A stretch of DNA of 64,000 nucleotides from an uncultured Tropicimonas sp. (GTDB taxonomy: Bacteria; Pseudomonadota; Alphaproteobacteria; Rhodobacterales; Rhodobacteraceae): the NCBI GenBank assembly GCA_947495685.1, contig CANLZY010000003.1:62001-126000 (forward strand). The letters are read 5' to 3'. The notes below the pieces were generated by a model. That model was not told the origin of the DNA, did not search any database, and saw only the letters and a list, made by a program, of their open reading frames with translations. Shown in pieces: positions 35,634-43,521 of this stretch. Position 1 is the first letter of the stretch. Each line of letters begins with the position of its first letter. The translations under genes and the position numbers were made by a program.

Positions 35634-36453
35634 CGGGAAGCCCCAGCCGAGCCAGGGCTTCGGCGTGGATCCGGGCGTTGGCCGCTGCCAGGATCTGGCC
35701 GCCGTCATGGGCCGGAAGGCCCTGCCAATCTGTCACCACGCCACCCGCCGCCTCGATGACGGCGATCGGAGCGCAGACGTCATAGGGATGCAGGCCGGCC
35801 TCGATCACCAGGTCGATCTGACCAAGCGCCAACAGGCCATAGGCATAGCAATCGGTGCCGAACCGGGTCAGCCGGACCGCCGCAGAAACCTGTTCGAACG
35901 CCCTGCGCTCGTCGGGCGAACCGACTTCGGGATAAGTGGAAAACAGGATCGCCTCGTTCAGTGGACGCGCCGGTCGGGCCCGAAGCGCACGCACCCCAGC
36001 GGGGCCAATATGCTGCGCCACGCCCAGCCCCCCCTCCCAACGTTCGCCGGTAAATGGCTGGTCGATCACGCCCAGGATCGGGCCAGAGCTGTCATTGACC
36101 GCGATCAGGACTCCCCAGGTTGGCACTCCGGACAGGAAGGCGCGGGTGCCGTCGATCGGGTCCAGCACCCAGGTCAGGCCGGACGTGCCAGTGACCGCTC
36201 CGAACTCCTCTCCGAGGATGCCGTCATCCGGGCGCCGCACCGCGAGGATCTGGCGCATGGCCAGTTCAGCCGCCTTGTCAGCCTGGGTCACCGGGTCGAA
36301 CCCATCCTGCAGCTTGTTGTCCGCTGCCAGATCGGAGGACCGAAACAACGGCAGGGTTTCCGCGCGGGCCGCTTCGGCCAACAGCGCGGCGGTCGCACGA
36401 AGGTCGGCGGCAAGGTCCGTCGGGATTGGCGGCAGGTCGGTTCGAGTGGTCAT
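35626..36453 (-). CDS. hisN: IMPase-like histidinol-phosphatase (HisN type)
   Basis: 275 residues. Metal-site motifs GEEFG, WVLDPIDGTRAFLSG and PYDVCAPIAVIEAAGG mark the inositol-phosphatase superfamily. The DGTRAFLSG form and length fit the HisN-type histidinol phosphatases of alphaproteobacteria better than SuhB. It would release phosphate from L-histidinol phosphate in histidine synthesis. No other his genes are nearby; the coupled neighbour is a purine-type deaminase. Confidence 0.85.
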   Translation of the reverse strand: MTTRTDLPPIPTDLAADLRATAALLAEAARAETLPLFRSSDLAADNKLQDGFDPVTQADKAAELAMRQILAVRRPDDGILGEEFGAVTGTSGLTWVLDPIDGTRAFLSGVPTWGVLIAVNDSSGPILGVIDQPFTGERWEGGLGVAQHIGPAGVRALRARPARPLNEAILFSTYPEVGSPDERRAFEQVSAAVRLTRFGTDCYAYGLLALGQIDLVIEAGLHPYDVCAPIAVIEAAGGVVTDWQGLPAHDGGQILAAANARIHAEALARLGLPGD

Positions 36454-36531
36454 GGCCAGACTCCGGAACAGCAGAACGTTGCACGACCACTGGGTCGTGC
36501 AGTTCGGCGGTATAAGGCTGGCGTCAGAGGG

Positions 36532-36891
36532 TCAAGCCGCCTCGCTCAGCACCCGGGCGAGTTCAAACAGGCGACGCCGCTGGTTCTCTGGAATCGCGTA
36601 GTACGAGCGCACGAGTTCCAGGGCCTCCTTGTCGGCCAACAGATCGCCATCTTGCGGCCCCGCATCGGTGTCTGCCTCCAACCCTTCGTAGAAGAAACCG
36701 ACCGTCACCCGGAGCGCGTCGGCAATATCCCACAAGCGCGAGGCACTGATCCGGTTCGCGCCGGTTTCATACTTTTGAATCTGCTGGAACTTTATGCCGA
36801 CCTGCTCGGCAAGCTGATGTTGGGTCATCCCGACCATCCAGCGGCGGTGGCGAACTCTCTTGCCAACATGTACGTCTACCGGATGCACCAT
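36532..36891 (-). CDS. XRE-family helix-turn-helix regulator
   Basis: 119 residues from ATG 36891 with AAAGGG upstream. An N-terminal Cro/C1-type helix-turn-helix (KRVRHRRWMVGMTQHQLAEQ, then KFQQIQKYETGANRIS) is followed by a short alpha-helical tail (LELVRSYYAIPENQRRRLFE). This form is common and conserved in alphaproteobacteria, where relatives act as stationary-phase or envelope regulators. The upstream 370 bases are AT-rich and carry repeated TTGAACAA elements that may be its own operator. Confidence 0.9.
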   Translation of the reverse strand: MVHPVDVHVGKRVRHRRWMVGMTQHQLAEQVGIKFQQIQKYETGANRISASRLWDIADALRVTVGFFYEGLEADTDAGPQDGDLLADKEALELVRSYYAIPENQRRRLFELARVLSEAA

Positions 36892-37262
36892 CAGAACTAC
36901 CCTTTCTTCCCATCTCCTTGTCGTTGTCCGCATGACGGCCCGATCGAAAGCTGAGCAGTCTTGAACAAGACCGTTGAACAATCTTGATTTCGCTTGTCAA
37001 AAACAAGCTATCTTTTTGTCATCACTGCTAAATTTCCAATTATCTCACTACGTTAGCACTCTACTATTGCGAAAAAACATGCTTTGGACACTCATCCATG
37101 AGGCGAACCACCCCTCTTTTTTGCATTTTGCAACGATTTTTGGGGGCGCTTGCATGCCGGATGTAGGGCAACCGAAAAACCCACCGTCAAACGTGCCAAC
37201 ATCTGCTTCCGCGTTGCGGAACCTCGCTTTAGGATGGTCATGACATTCAGCAAGGACATGCC
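36892..37262. promoter_or_regulatory. AT-rich divergent control region with repeated TTGAACAA motifs
   Basis: 371 bases between the XRE gene and the quinone oxidoreductase, clearly AT-richer than the rest of the window. TTGAACAA occurs at 36961-36968 and again at 36974-36981 (13-base period). A 6-bp inverted repeat GCTTGT-N5-ACAAGC lies at 36992-37008 and contains a TTGACA box on the minus strand. These are likely regulator sites for one or both genes. Confidence 0.5.
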
Positions 37263-38225
37263 ATGCGTGCATTTCAGATCGCGGATTTTGACTCTCCGCC
37301 CGCCCTCACCGACGTCGACATCGAACCACCGGCAGCCGGAGACGTCGCGCTTCGGGTTCAGGCGTGTGGGTTGAACTTTGCCGACCTTCTCATGGCCCAG
37401 GGGCGATATCAGGAACGGCCGGCGCTGCCCGTGACACTTGGAATGGAAATGGCGGGAATCGTGACCGCCGTTGGACCCGGCGTCGATACTGTTGCACCGG
37501 GTGACCGGGTCGCGGTCTTCAATGGCCATGGAGGGTTGGCTGACGCGGCCACCGTGCCAGCAAATCGGTGCGTCCGCATTCCGACCGAGATGCCCGCAAC
37601 TCATGCCGCCGCCTTCCAGGTGGCATATGGCACATCCCACGTGGCGTTGGAGCACAAGGCCGCCTTGCGCCCCGGGGAACGGTTGGTGGTGACCGGGGCC
37701 GCGGGCGGGGTCGGGCTGACGGCGGTGGAAATCGGCGTACTGATGGGTGCGGAGGTCATTGCCGTCGCCCGTGGTCAGGACAAGCTCGACATTGCTCGCA
37801 AGGCTGGCGCGCGTCACTTGATCGACTCCGAGAGCAACGACATCCGCGGCCAGATCAAGGCGCTCGGCGGGGCCGATGTTGTCTATGATGCCGTTGGCGG
37901 TCCGCTGTTCACCGAGTGTCTGCGTGCCTGCCGCCCCGAAGCCCGCATTCTGGTGATCGGCTTTGCCAGTGGCGACGTTCCGCAAATCCCGGCCAACCAC
38001 CTGCTGGTAAAAAACCTGTCGGTGATGGGGCTGTACTGGGGCGGATACCTTGCCTTCCGTCCCGAGGTTCTGACCGGATCACTGGCGCGCCTGTTCGACT
38101 GGTATACCGAGGGGAAGCTGCGCCCCCACATCAGTCACGAGGTGCCCTTGTCGAACGCCACCGAAGCCCTGGACCTGCTCAGGCAGCGGAAATCGACTGG
38201 GAAGGTCGTGGTGACGATGACGTGA
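37263..38225 (+). CDS. NADPH:quinone oxidoreductase family protein (MDR superfamily)
   Basis: 320 residues from ATG 37263, with AAGGA upstream. N-terminal GroES-like domain (GLNFADLLMAQGRY, MEMAGIVTAVGPGV), then a Rossmann NADPH domain with VVTGAAGGVGLTAVEIG and AVARGQDKL. No structural-zinc Cys cluster, as in QOR/zeta-crystallin types. It probably reduces quinones or reactive carbonyls in the cytosol. Its last 47 bases overlap the end of the convergent LysR gene. Confidence 0.9.
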   Translation: MRAFQIADFDSPPALTDVDIEPPAAGDVALRVQACGLNFADLLMAQGRYQERPALPVTLGMEMAGIVTAVGPGVDTVAPGDRVAVFNGHGGLADAATVPANRCVRIPTEMPATHAAAFQVAYGTSHVALEHKAALRPGERLVVTGAAGGVGLTAVEIGVLMGAEVIAVARGQDKLDIARKAGARHLIDSESNDIRGQIKALGGADVVYDAVGGPLFTECLRACRPEARILVIGFASGDVPQIPANHLLVKNLSVMGLYWGGYLAFRPEVLTGSLARLFDWYTEGKLRPHISHEVPLSNATEALDLLRQRKSTGKVVVTMT

Positions 38226-39081
38226 GCCCACCGGTCCGGTACGCCTCGCGCACCAGGTCCGCCAACGCGGTTTCGGCCCGCCCGTGGGCCAACTCGGAAA
38301 CGTACAGATTGATCGAATAGGATGGCAACTCCGGCAGCCCGCCATTGTGCTCGATCCGCTCCAGAAACGGCGGTTCGGTGCCTTCCAGCATAAGGGCAAC
38401 CGCCAGATCGGCCCGAACCGTGGCCTCGATTGTCCGGTCGGATTCGGACTCGACCGCCAACTCCCAGCTGATCAGGCAGGCTTCGAGGGCGCGCACGCCG
38501 GCGGACCGGAACAGGCATTGCCGCCCGGACCCAAGGCGAAGCGGACGCTGCCGCCAACACGCCCCGCCCTGGGCTCCGATCCAGGACAGCGGCTTTTCGG
38601 TCAGAACCTCTGCCCCGTCGCCATGCCCGCGTTCTGTCGTGAGAATCATCGCGAACTGACCGCGCGCGAACTGGTGCAGCAGCTGGCGGGAAAAGGATGA
38701 CACCAGATTCACCCGCATCCGGGGAAAAGCCGCATTGAAACGTTTCAAAATGTCCGGAATATGTGGGTAGACGATGTCATGAGGAACGCCGAGTGTGATC
38801 TCTCCGCCATAGTCATGCGCCGTCATCCGATCAATCGCTTCGTCGTTGATCGTCAGCATTCTGCGCGCGTAGGACAGGAATTGCTCCCCCGACGTCGTCA
38901 GCGCGACGCCCCGTCCGCTGCGATCCAGCAGCGCAACGCCAAGGGATTCTTCCAGTCTTTTCAACTGCATTGACACCGCTGACTGGGTCAGGTTCAGAAA
39001 GCCGGCAGCCCGGGTCACCCCACCACTGTCGGCCACCGCCACAAAGGACCGCAAGGCGGTCAGATCAAGGTTCCGGGGCAT
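38179..39081 (-). CDS. LysR-family transcriptional regulator
   Basis: 300 residues. N-terminal helix-turn-helix: DLTALRSFVAVADSGGVTRA then LNLTQSAVSMQLKRLEE; residues 95-290 form the effector domain. It diverges from a DUF1127 gene, a pairing seen repeatedly in roseobacters. A palindromic ATC-N9-GAT element sits just before its start. The gene's end overlaps the quinone oxidoreductase tail-to-tail. Confidence 0.9.
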   Translation of the reverse strand: MPRNLDLTALRSFVAVADSGGVTRAAGFLNLTQSAVSMQLKRLEESLGVALLDRSGRGVALTTSGEQFLSYARRMLTINDEAIDRMTAHDYGGEITLGVPHDIVYPHIPDILKRFNAAFPRMRVNLVSSFSRQLLHQFARGQFAMILTTERGHGDGAEVLTEKPLSWIGAQGGACWRQRPLRLGSGRQCLFRSAGVRALEACLISWELAVESESDRTIEATVRADLAVALMLEGTEPPFLERIEHNGGLPELPSYSINLYVSELAHGRAETALADLVREAYRTGGLTSSSPRPSQSISAA

Positions 39082-39083
39082 TC

Positions 39084-39098
39084 ATCAATCCTTTTGAT
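39084..39098. promoter_or_regulatory. LysR-type operator candidate (ATC-N9-GAT)
   Basis: ATCAATCCTTTTGAT is a perfect 5-bp inverted repeat (ATCAA/TTGAT) with a 5-base centre and fits both T-N11-A and the NodD-type ATC-N9-GAT pattern. It lies three bases before the LysR start and about 110 before the DUF1127 gene, where LysR regulators usually bind. Confidence 0.5.
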
Positions 39099-39207
39099 GA
39101 GACACTTCAAAAACATTCGTTTTCAATATGTATCACGCACCTCCATATTCAACGATAGAATTGATCGCGACCAGCAACACGATCACGTAACGTCTAGGAT
39201 AACGATG

Positions 39208-39423
39208 ATGAGCGCGCATACCACCAACGCCCCCGTTCTCGGCGCACTGCGTCCCGAGGGCATGTTCACCCACTTTATGCACATGTTTGCCCTGTACCGC
39301 CAACGCCGCGATCTCGCCCGGCTGGATGACCGCGCGCTTCGCGACATCGGCGTGTCCCGCTACGAGGCCGAAGTCGAATCAACGCGCCCGATCTGGGACG
39401 TTCCCCATCACTGGATGGACTAA
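39208..39423 (+). CDS. DUF1127 small protein
   Basis: 71 residues from the second of two adjacent ATGs (39205, 39208), with AGGA upstream. The DUF1127 core is YRQRRDLARLDDRALRDIGV at residues about 31-50, followed by SRYEAEVES. DUF1127 proteins are small, Arg-rich and stress-linked; a Rhodobacter member (CcaF1) binds RNA. A good intrinsic terminator follows, so it is a monocistronic unit. Confidence 0.9.
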   Translation: MSAHTTNAPVLGALRPEGMFTHFMHMFALYRQRRDLARLDDRALRDIGVSRYEAEVESTRPIWDVPHHWMD

Positions 39424-39507
39424 ACGTACCGTTTCTGACCGGATGCTGCAGGTTTCAGCCGGAAAGACTTGAAAACCGCTCCGATGCTGCCGATATTCTC
39501 TACAAAG

Positions 39508-39536
39508 ACGCCCGCCCGGAAGAGCGGGCGTTTCTT
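39508..39536 (+). terminator. Intrinsic terminator after the DUF1127 gene
   Basis: Perfect 8-bp stem ACGCCCGC/GCGGGCGT (39508-39515, 39524-39531) with an 8-base loop and a T-rich end. It separates the DUF1127 unit from the BI-1 gene. Confidence 0.8.
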
Positions 39537-39556
39537 GGAACGTAACGGAGGCATAC

Positions 39557-40339
39557 ATGGCTGAATTTGACACGATCCGGACCGCAGGCGTTTCCGGCGC
39601 ACGCGCGACCCAGATCGACGCGGGCCTTCGGGCTCATATGAACAAGGTCTACGGAACAATGTCCGTGGGCATGCTGATCACGGCTCTGGCTGCCTGGTCG
39701 ATTTCGGGCCTGGCCTCGACCAGCGACCCGGCACTGGGCGCCGCGCAGATCAGCTCCACGAAATACCTGACCGATTTCGGGGTGACGCTGTACGCGTCGC
39801 CGTTGAAATGGGTGATCATGTTTGCACCGCTGGCGTTTGTCTTTGCGTTCTCGGCCATGATGAACCGCATGTCGGCTGCCACGGCGCAGGTGGTCTTTTA
39901 TGGCTTCGCCGCGGTCATGGGCCTGTCGCTCAGCTCGATCTTCCTGGTCTATACGACCATGTCGATCACGCAGGTGTTCCTGATAACCGCCATCGCCTTC
40001 GCCGGTCTGTCGCTCTACGGTTACACGACCAAGAAGGACATCTCGGGTTGGGGCAGCTTCCTGATCATGGGCGTGATCGGCCTCGTCGTCGCATCGATCG
40101 TCAACATCTTCCTGGGCTCGCCCGCGATCATGTTCGCAGTCTCGGTCCTTGGCGTGCTGATCTTCGCCGGCCTGACCGCTTATGACACGCAGCAGATCAA
40201 GAACACCTACGTCGCACATGCGGTGCATGGCGATCAGGAGTGGCTGGGCAAGGCCGCCATCATGGGCGCGCTGAACCTCTACCTCGACTTCATCAACATG
40301 TTCCTGATGTTGCTGTCATTGTTCGGCAACCGCGAATAA
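39557..40339 (+). CDS. Bax inhibitor-1/YccA family membrane protein
   Basis: 260 residues, start with CGGAGG upstream. Seven membrane helices and the family signature region (LSLYGYTTKKDISGWGSFL; FAGLTAYDTQQIK) mark a TMBIM/YccA protein. YccA in E. coli binds and slows FtsH; others act as pH-sensitive calcium leak channels. It stands alone between two terminators. Confidence 0.93.
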   Translation: MAEFDTIRTAGVSGARATQIDAGLRAHMNKVYGTMSVGMLITALAAWSISGLASTSDPALGAAQISSTKYLTDFGVTLYASPLKWVIMFAPLAFVFAFSAMMNRMSAATAQVVFYGFAAVMGLSLSSIFLVYTTMSITQVFLITAIAFAGLSLYGYTTKKDISGWGSFLIMGVIGLVVASIVNIFLGSPAIMFAVSVLGVLIFAGLTAYDTQQIKNTYVAHAVHGDQEWLGKAAIMGALNLYLDFINMFLMLLSLFGNRE

Positions 40340-40361
40340 TCCACCAGCGATCACTCACAGG

Positions 40362-40389
40362 AAAGGCCGGGCAACTGCCCGGCCTTTTT
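40362..40389 (+). terminator. Intrinsic terminator after the BI-1 gene
   Basis: Perfect 11-bp stem AAAGGCCGGGC/GCCCGGCCTTT with tetraloop AACT and a run of T. Strong and probably bidirectional. Confidence 0.9.
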
Positions 40390-40430
40390 CGTTTCGCCAC
40401 CATCCTCTGAGCGGATACACGGCATCGGGT

Positions 40431-41174
40431 TCAGATCGATCTGAATCCCACCGGCAGGCACCGGACCATCGAATCCGGCCCCTTCGGATCGAGGGAGAAG
40501 AGGTTTGATCGTTTGGACAGGTATCGCCGCCAGGTGCGCTCGGGCTGCTTGCTGATCCGGACATTTTGGGTCTGGAACATGAAGGACGACAGGAGCGCAA
40601 CCTCCATCCCTCCGCCGCCTGTGCTGTGTTGCTTGATCGCGTCGCGAACCTGTACATCCAGAGGGCCTGGTCGCATGGGCCGCGCGTCTTGCGCCAGAGG
40701 CCCGGCGGGCGTCTTGCTGGCCGGCACCGTCAACCGCACGAATTCCGAGCAGGCTCTTTGAAAGCTCTCGGGAGCCTTTGCCTCCCCCACACCGACAATC
40801 TTGTGCCCGCGCTCTCGCAGACATCGCGCGATGTGCGCGAAATCCCTGTCCGGACTGGCGATGTCAAAGGCGTCGCAGTCGCCGGTACAAGCGATCTCTG
40901 TCGCATCAATTGCCAACAGGATGTCCGCCGCATTCTTTCCCCGCCCCGCATGGAACAGGCCGAATCCCGGCGTCTCGTCCTAGTCCGGCAGCAGGATGGC
41001 ATTGCCATAGACGCGGCAGACCACAACATCGCCCAGCCCGGCGGCAATCGTGCGAATGCGGGCCGCGAAGGTTGCGCTGATATTGTCGCCATCGACCAGC
41101 ACGGCAACGTTTGGTCGCGCTCTGACGGGCGAGGTTTGCAAGATCTCCATCATGGGCCAAAGCTGACGGTCCAT
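40431..41174 (-). pseudogene. NYN-domain (PIN-like RNase) gene interrupted by an in-frame TAG
   Basis: One frame runs from about 41174 to the TGA at 40431 but is cut by TAG at 40982-40980. Before the stop: VAVLVDGDNISATF and VCRVYGNAILLPD. After it: DETPGFGLFHAGRGKNAADI, then DAFDIASPDRDFAHIARCLR and VGVGEAKAPESF. Together these are a complete NYN nuclease domain whose conserved Asp residues lie on both sides. A LOTUS/OST-HTH-like tail follows near MEVALLSSFMFQ. The stop replaces what I expect to be a Trp codon (TGG to TAG). Options are a real nonsense mutation, a sequencing error, or readthrough. The true start is unclear. Confidence 0.78.
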
Positions 41175-41202
41175 TGTGGCAGTTTTCAGAAGAATCCATA
41201 AA

Positions 41203-41240
41203 AACGACAAAGGGCCGCGCGGTTTCCCGTGCGGCCCTGT
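41203..41240 (-). terminator. Intrinsic terminator after rpmG
   Basis: Stem AGGGCCGC/GCGGCCCT (41211-41218, 41231-41238) followed, in minus orientation, by TTTGTCGTTTTT. It ends rpmG just before the broken NYN gene. Confidence 0.8.
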
Positions 41241-41264
41241 CGGCGTATCGCGGATCGGCAGATC

Positions 41265-41432
41265 TTACTTGATCTTGCCTTCCTTGTATTCGACGTGCTT
41301 GCGCGCAACGGGATCGTACTTGCGAACAACCATCTTTTCGGTCATCGTGCGCGCGTTTTTCTTGGTCACATAGAAGTGGCCGGTGCCGGCAGAAGAGTTG
41401 AGCCGGATCTTGATTGTGGTCGGTTTTGCCAT
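41265..41432 (-). CDS. rpmG: 50S ribosomal protein L33
   Basis: 55 residues, [20 protein letters not shown] to EYKEGKIK, with AGGAG upstream of ATG 41432. This is the L33 family without the four zinc-binding Cys (the Cys-minus form), as expected in proteobacteria. It is a large-subunit protein near the E site. Monocistronic, with its own terminator. Confidence 0.97.
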   Translation of the reverse strand: MAKPTTIKIRLNSSAGTGHFYVTKKNARTMTEKMVVRKYDPVARKHVEYKEGKIK

Positions 41433-41566
41433 TGTCGGTCTCCTGCAACGGACGCTCCGGCCCGTAAAATCTGAACACCGGCTTTTACGCCCTGCGGCCG
41501 GGGTGTCAAGCCCCCCAGCCGCCAGAAGCGGAAAAACCCCCTAGAAGAAAGGCCTCTCAGGTTCCG

Positions 41567-42277
41567 TCAGCCAAGCGTCGGCACGCCAAGTTGCTCGTGA
41601 ATCCGGTCCCGCACCTCGTCGCTCAGGTTCAGGGCGGTGGCCAGCTGTTGAAGATACTTCGCTTCGGACAACTGATCGAGCTGGATCGCCGACAACGAGG
41701 TCGCATAGACCTGCTCTCTTGCAGCTTCGGAAGTGTCGTTGGCCAGGCCCATGATGTCGATCGGGCGCTGAAGCTCTTCCTGAACGAAAGCGCGCTCCTC
41801 GTCATCCATGTCGCCGAGATGCTCCATGATGGCGCGCTGCTCGCCGGCGTCGATCTCTCCGTCCGACTTGGCGGCCTGGATCATCGCACGGATCATCAAC
41901 TTGGCCTGGTTCTCCATGGCGTCCCCCGCAGGCGTACCGCCGAAGACCGCCGACATCATGTCGGCTGACTGCTTAGAACCGGCGGTCGCCGCGCTCTGCA
42001 TCGATGCCATCAGGCCACCCAGCCCCGCCGCGCCGGCAGCCGATGCACCAGCCCCGCCGCCGCTCAGCGAGCCAAGCAGATCCTGGATCTTGTCCGCGCC
42101 GCCCGGAATACCGAACTTTTCGGCCAGCTTGCCCAGCTGGTCCGCTGCGCCGCTGCCACCGGCACCCGCCATCATGTCCTGAAGGCCAGCCATGCCGCCG
42201 ACCTGCTTGTATTTGTCCATTCCCTTGGCGGCGGCCACGCCGGCGCCAACTGCAATAAGTGTTTTGAGAAAACTCAT
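41567..42277 (-). CDS. DUF533/TerB-like protein
   Basis: 236 residues from ATG 42277, with GGGAGAG upstream; the long frame above it runs into the RNase P RNA. The N-terminus MSFLKTLIAVGAGVAAAKGM is weakly hydrophobic; residues 40-100 are Gly/Ala-rich; residues about 110-236 form the helical DUF533 domain (YebE group, TerB-like fold), with AAKSDGEIDAGEQRAIMEHL. Function unknown; YebE-type proteins are envelope-stress linked in enterics. Confidence 0.88.
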   Translation of the reverse strand: MSFLKTLIAVGAGVAAAKGMDKYKQVGGMAGLQDMMAGAGGSGAADQLGKLAEKFGIPGGADKIQDLLGSLSGGGAGASAAGAAGLGGLMASMQSAATAGSKQSADMMSAVFGGTPAGDAMENQAKLMIRAMIQAAKSDGEIDAGEQRAIMEHLGDMDDEERAFVQEELQRPIDIMGLANDTSEAAREQVYATSLSAIQLDQLSEAKYLQQLATALNLSDEVRDRIHEQLGVPTLG

Positions 42278-42363
42278 TTCTCTCTCCCTGTTTAATTGTG
42301 AGGGAACCCTAGCACCGCAGAAGTCCCATGGCGACAACGTGAAAATGCCTATGCCGAAAATTT

Positions 42364-42740
42364 GCGTGGATGGCCTGTAAGCCGGATTCTGTCCTCTGCG
42401 GCGAACCGCAGATGGATGACCATTCCTCTTGGCCCGCCGTTGCCGACGCGCTCTAGCTGCCAACCCGACCTGCCTGGGGCTGAAGCGGCCCTGGGGTCTT
42501 GCCCCGCGGAGGTCCTATTTGGCGTTGCTCCCGGTGGGGCTTGCCGTGCCAGGACTGTTACCAGCCCCGCGGTGGGCTCTTACCCCACCGTTTCACCATC
42601 ACCCTGCATGCAGGGCAGTCTCTTCTCTGTGGCGCTTTCCGTCGGGTTGCCCCGCCCGGGCGTTACCCGGCACCGTTGCTTCAGGGAGTCCGGACTTTCC
42701 TCGCGCCCGAAGGCCCGCGGCCATCCAGCCATCCACGCGC
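42364..42740 (-). ncRNA. rnpB: RNase P RNA, bacterial type A
   Basis: On the minus strand the 5' region has the universal GAGGAAAGTCCGGACTCC and the 3' region AGAATCCGGCTTACAGGCC. The ends pair as GCGTGGATGGC with GGCCATCCACGC to close helix P1. Length of about 377 bases fits. It is the catalytic subunit that trims tRNA 5' ends. Ends are estimated to within a few bases. Confidence 0.97.
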
Positions 42741-42747
42741 GTTCGAC

Positions 42748-43521
42748 TTAGGCAGCCTGACCGGCCGGGTCAACGGGAAAGCGCCGTGCAAGCTCCTCGG
42801 CCAGCCCGAGGTCGACCTCGTCAAGCGGCCCGAAAGTGCCGGGGCGGAAACGGGCCCGAAAGGCAGCGCAGAGCGCGGCGGGAGAGGCGTCGCCTGGGTA
42901 GCCGAAGCCCCGCAAGGCCCGCAGGAAGGCCGCCTGATCCGGTTCCGCCGGGTCGGGGGGCACTGTGGCAATGGTCGACGCCTTGGGCAGCCCTGCCCCG
43001 TCGTTGGCCACGCTACCGAGGAATGGCCAGCATGCCAGCCCCTGAAGCGCCAGCCGACGCCAATCGAATCGTGGTCCCGGGTCGATCTTGCGGTCGGGCG
43101 CCATGTCGGAATGCCCGATCACCCGATGGGCCTGGATCTGCCAACGTTCCAGAATGCCGGGCAACAGCCGCTCCAGCGTCCGCATCAAGGGGTCGGAAAA
43201 GGGGCTGAGGCCGTCGTTGTCCAGTTCGATCCCGATGGACCGGCTGTTCACATCCGTTTGCCCACCCCAGCTACCCGCACCGGCATGCCAGGCCCGTTGG
43301 TGTTCATCGACAAGGCACCAGCAGTCGCCGGTCCGGCTGATCAGATAATGTGCCGAGACCTCGGCCAGCGGATCGCAGAGTCGGTCCAGCGCCGCATGGG
43401 CCGTGTCCATCGCGGTGTAGTGCAACACCACCATGTCCGGCAAAGCCCCGCCCCGGCGCGGGCCCGCATTCGGAGACGGGTGCCGGACGACCGACAGATC
43501 CCGATCAGCCGCCAACGGCAC
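42748..43521 (-). CDS. N-acetylmuramoyl-L-alanine amidase (AmpD/Amidase_2 family)
   Basis: About 257 residues if GTG 43521 is used; this overlaps the lipoprotein gene by 17 bases and follows CGGAG. Longer starts are possible. Zinc and catalytic motifs of the T7-lysozyme-like amidases are present: MVVLHYTAM, SIGIELDN and RVIGHSDMAPDRKIDPGP. The C-terminal 90 residues resemble a short peptidoglycan-binding region. No signal is seen, so a cytoplasmic AmpD-type role in muropeptide recycling is likely. Confidence 0.86.
   Translation of the reverse strand: MPLAADRDLSVVRHPSPNAGPRRGGALPDMVVLHYTAMDTAHAALDRLCDPLAEVSAHYLISRTGDCWCLVDEHQRAWHAGAGSWGGQTDVNSRSIGIELDNDGLSPFSDPLMRTLERLLPGILERWQIQAHRVIGHSDMAPDRKIDPGPRFDWRRLALQGLACWPFLGSVANDGAGLPKASTIATVPPDPAEPDQAAFLRALRGFGYPGDASPAALCAAFRARFRPGTFGPLDEVDLGLAEELARRFPVDPAGQAA

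Noticed and set aside
36992..37008. Inverted repeat considered as an intrinsic terminator
   Set aside because: Stem is only six base pairs and AT-rich, and it lies in a divergent promoter region; an operator is more likely.
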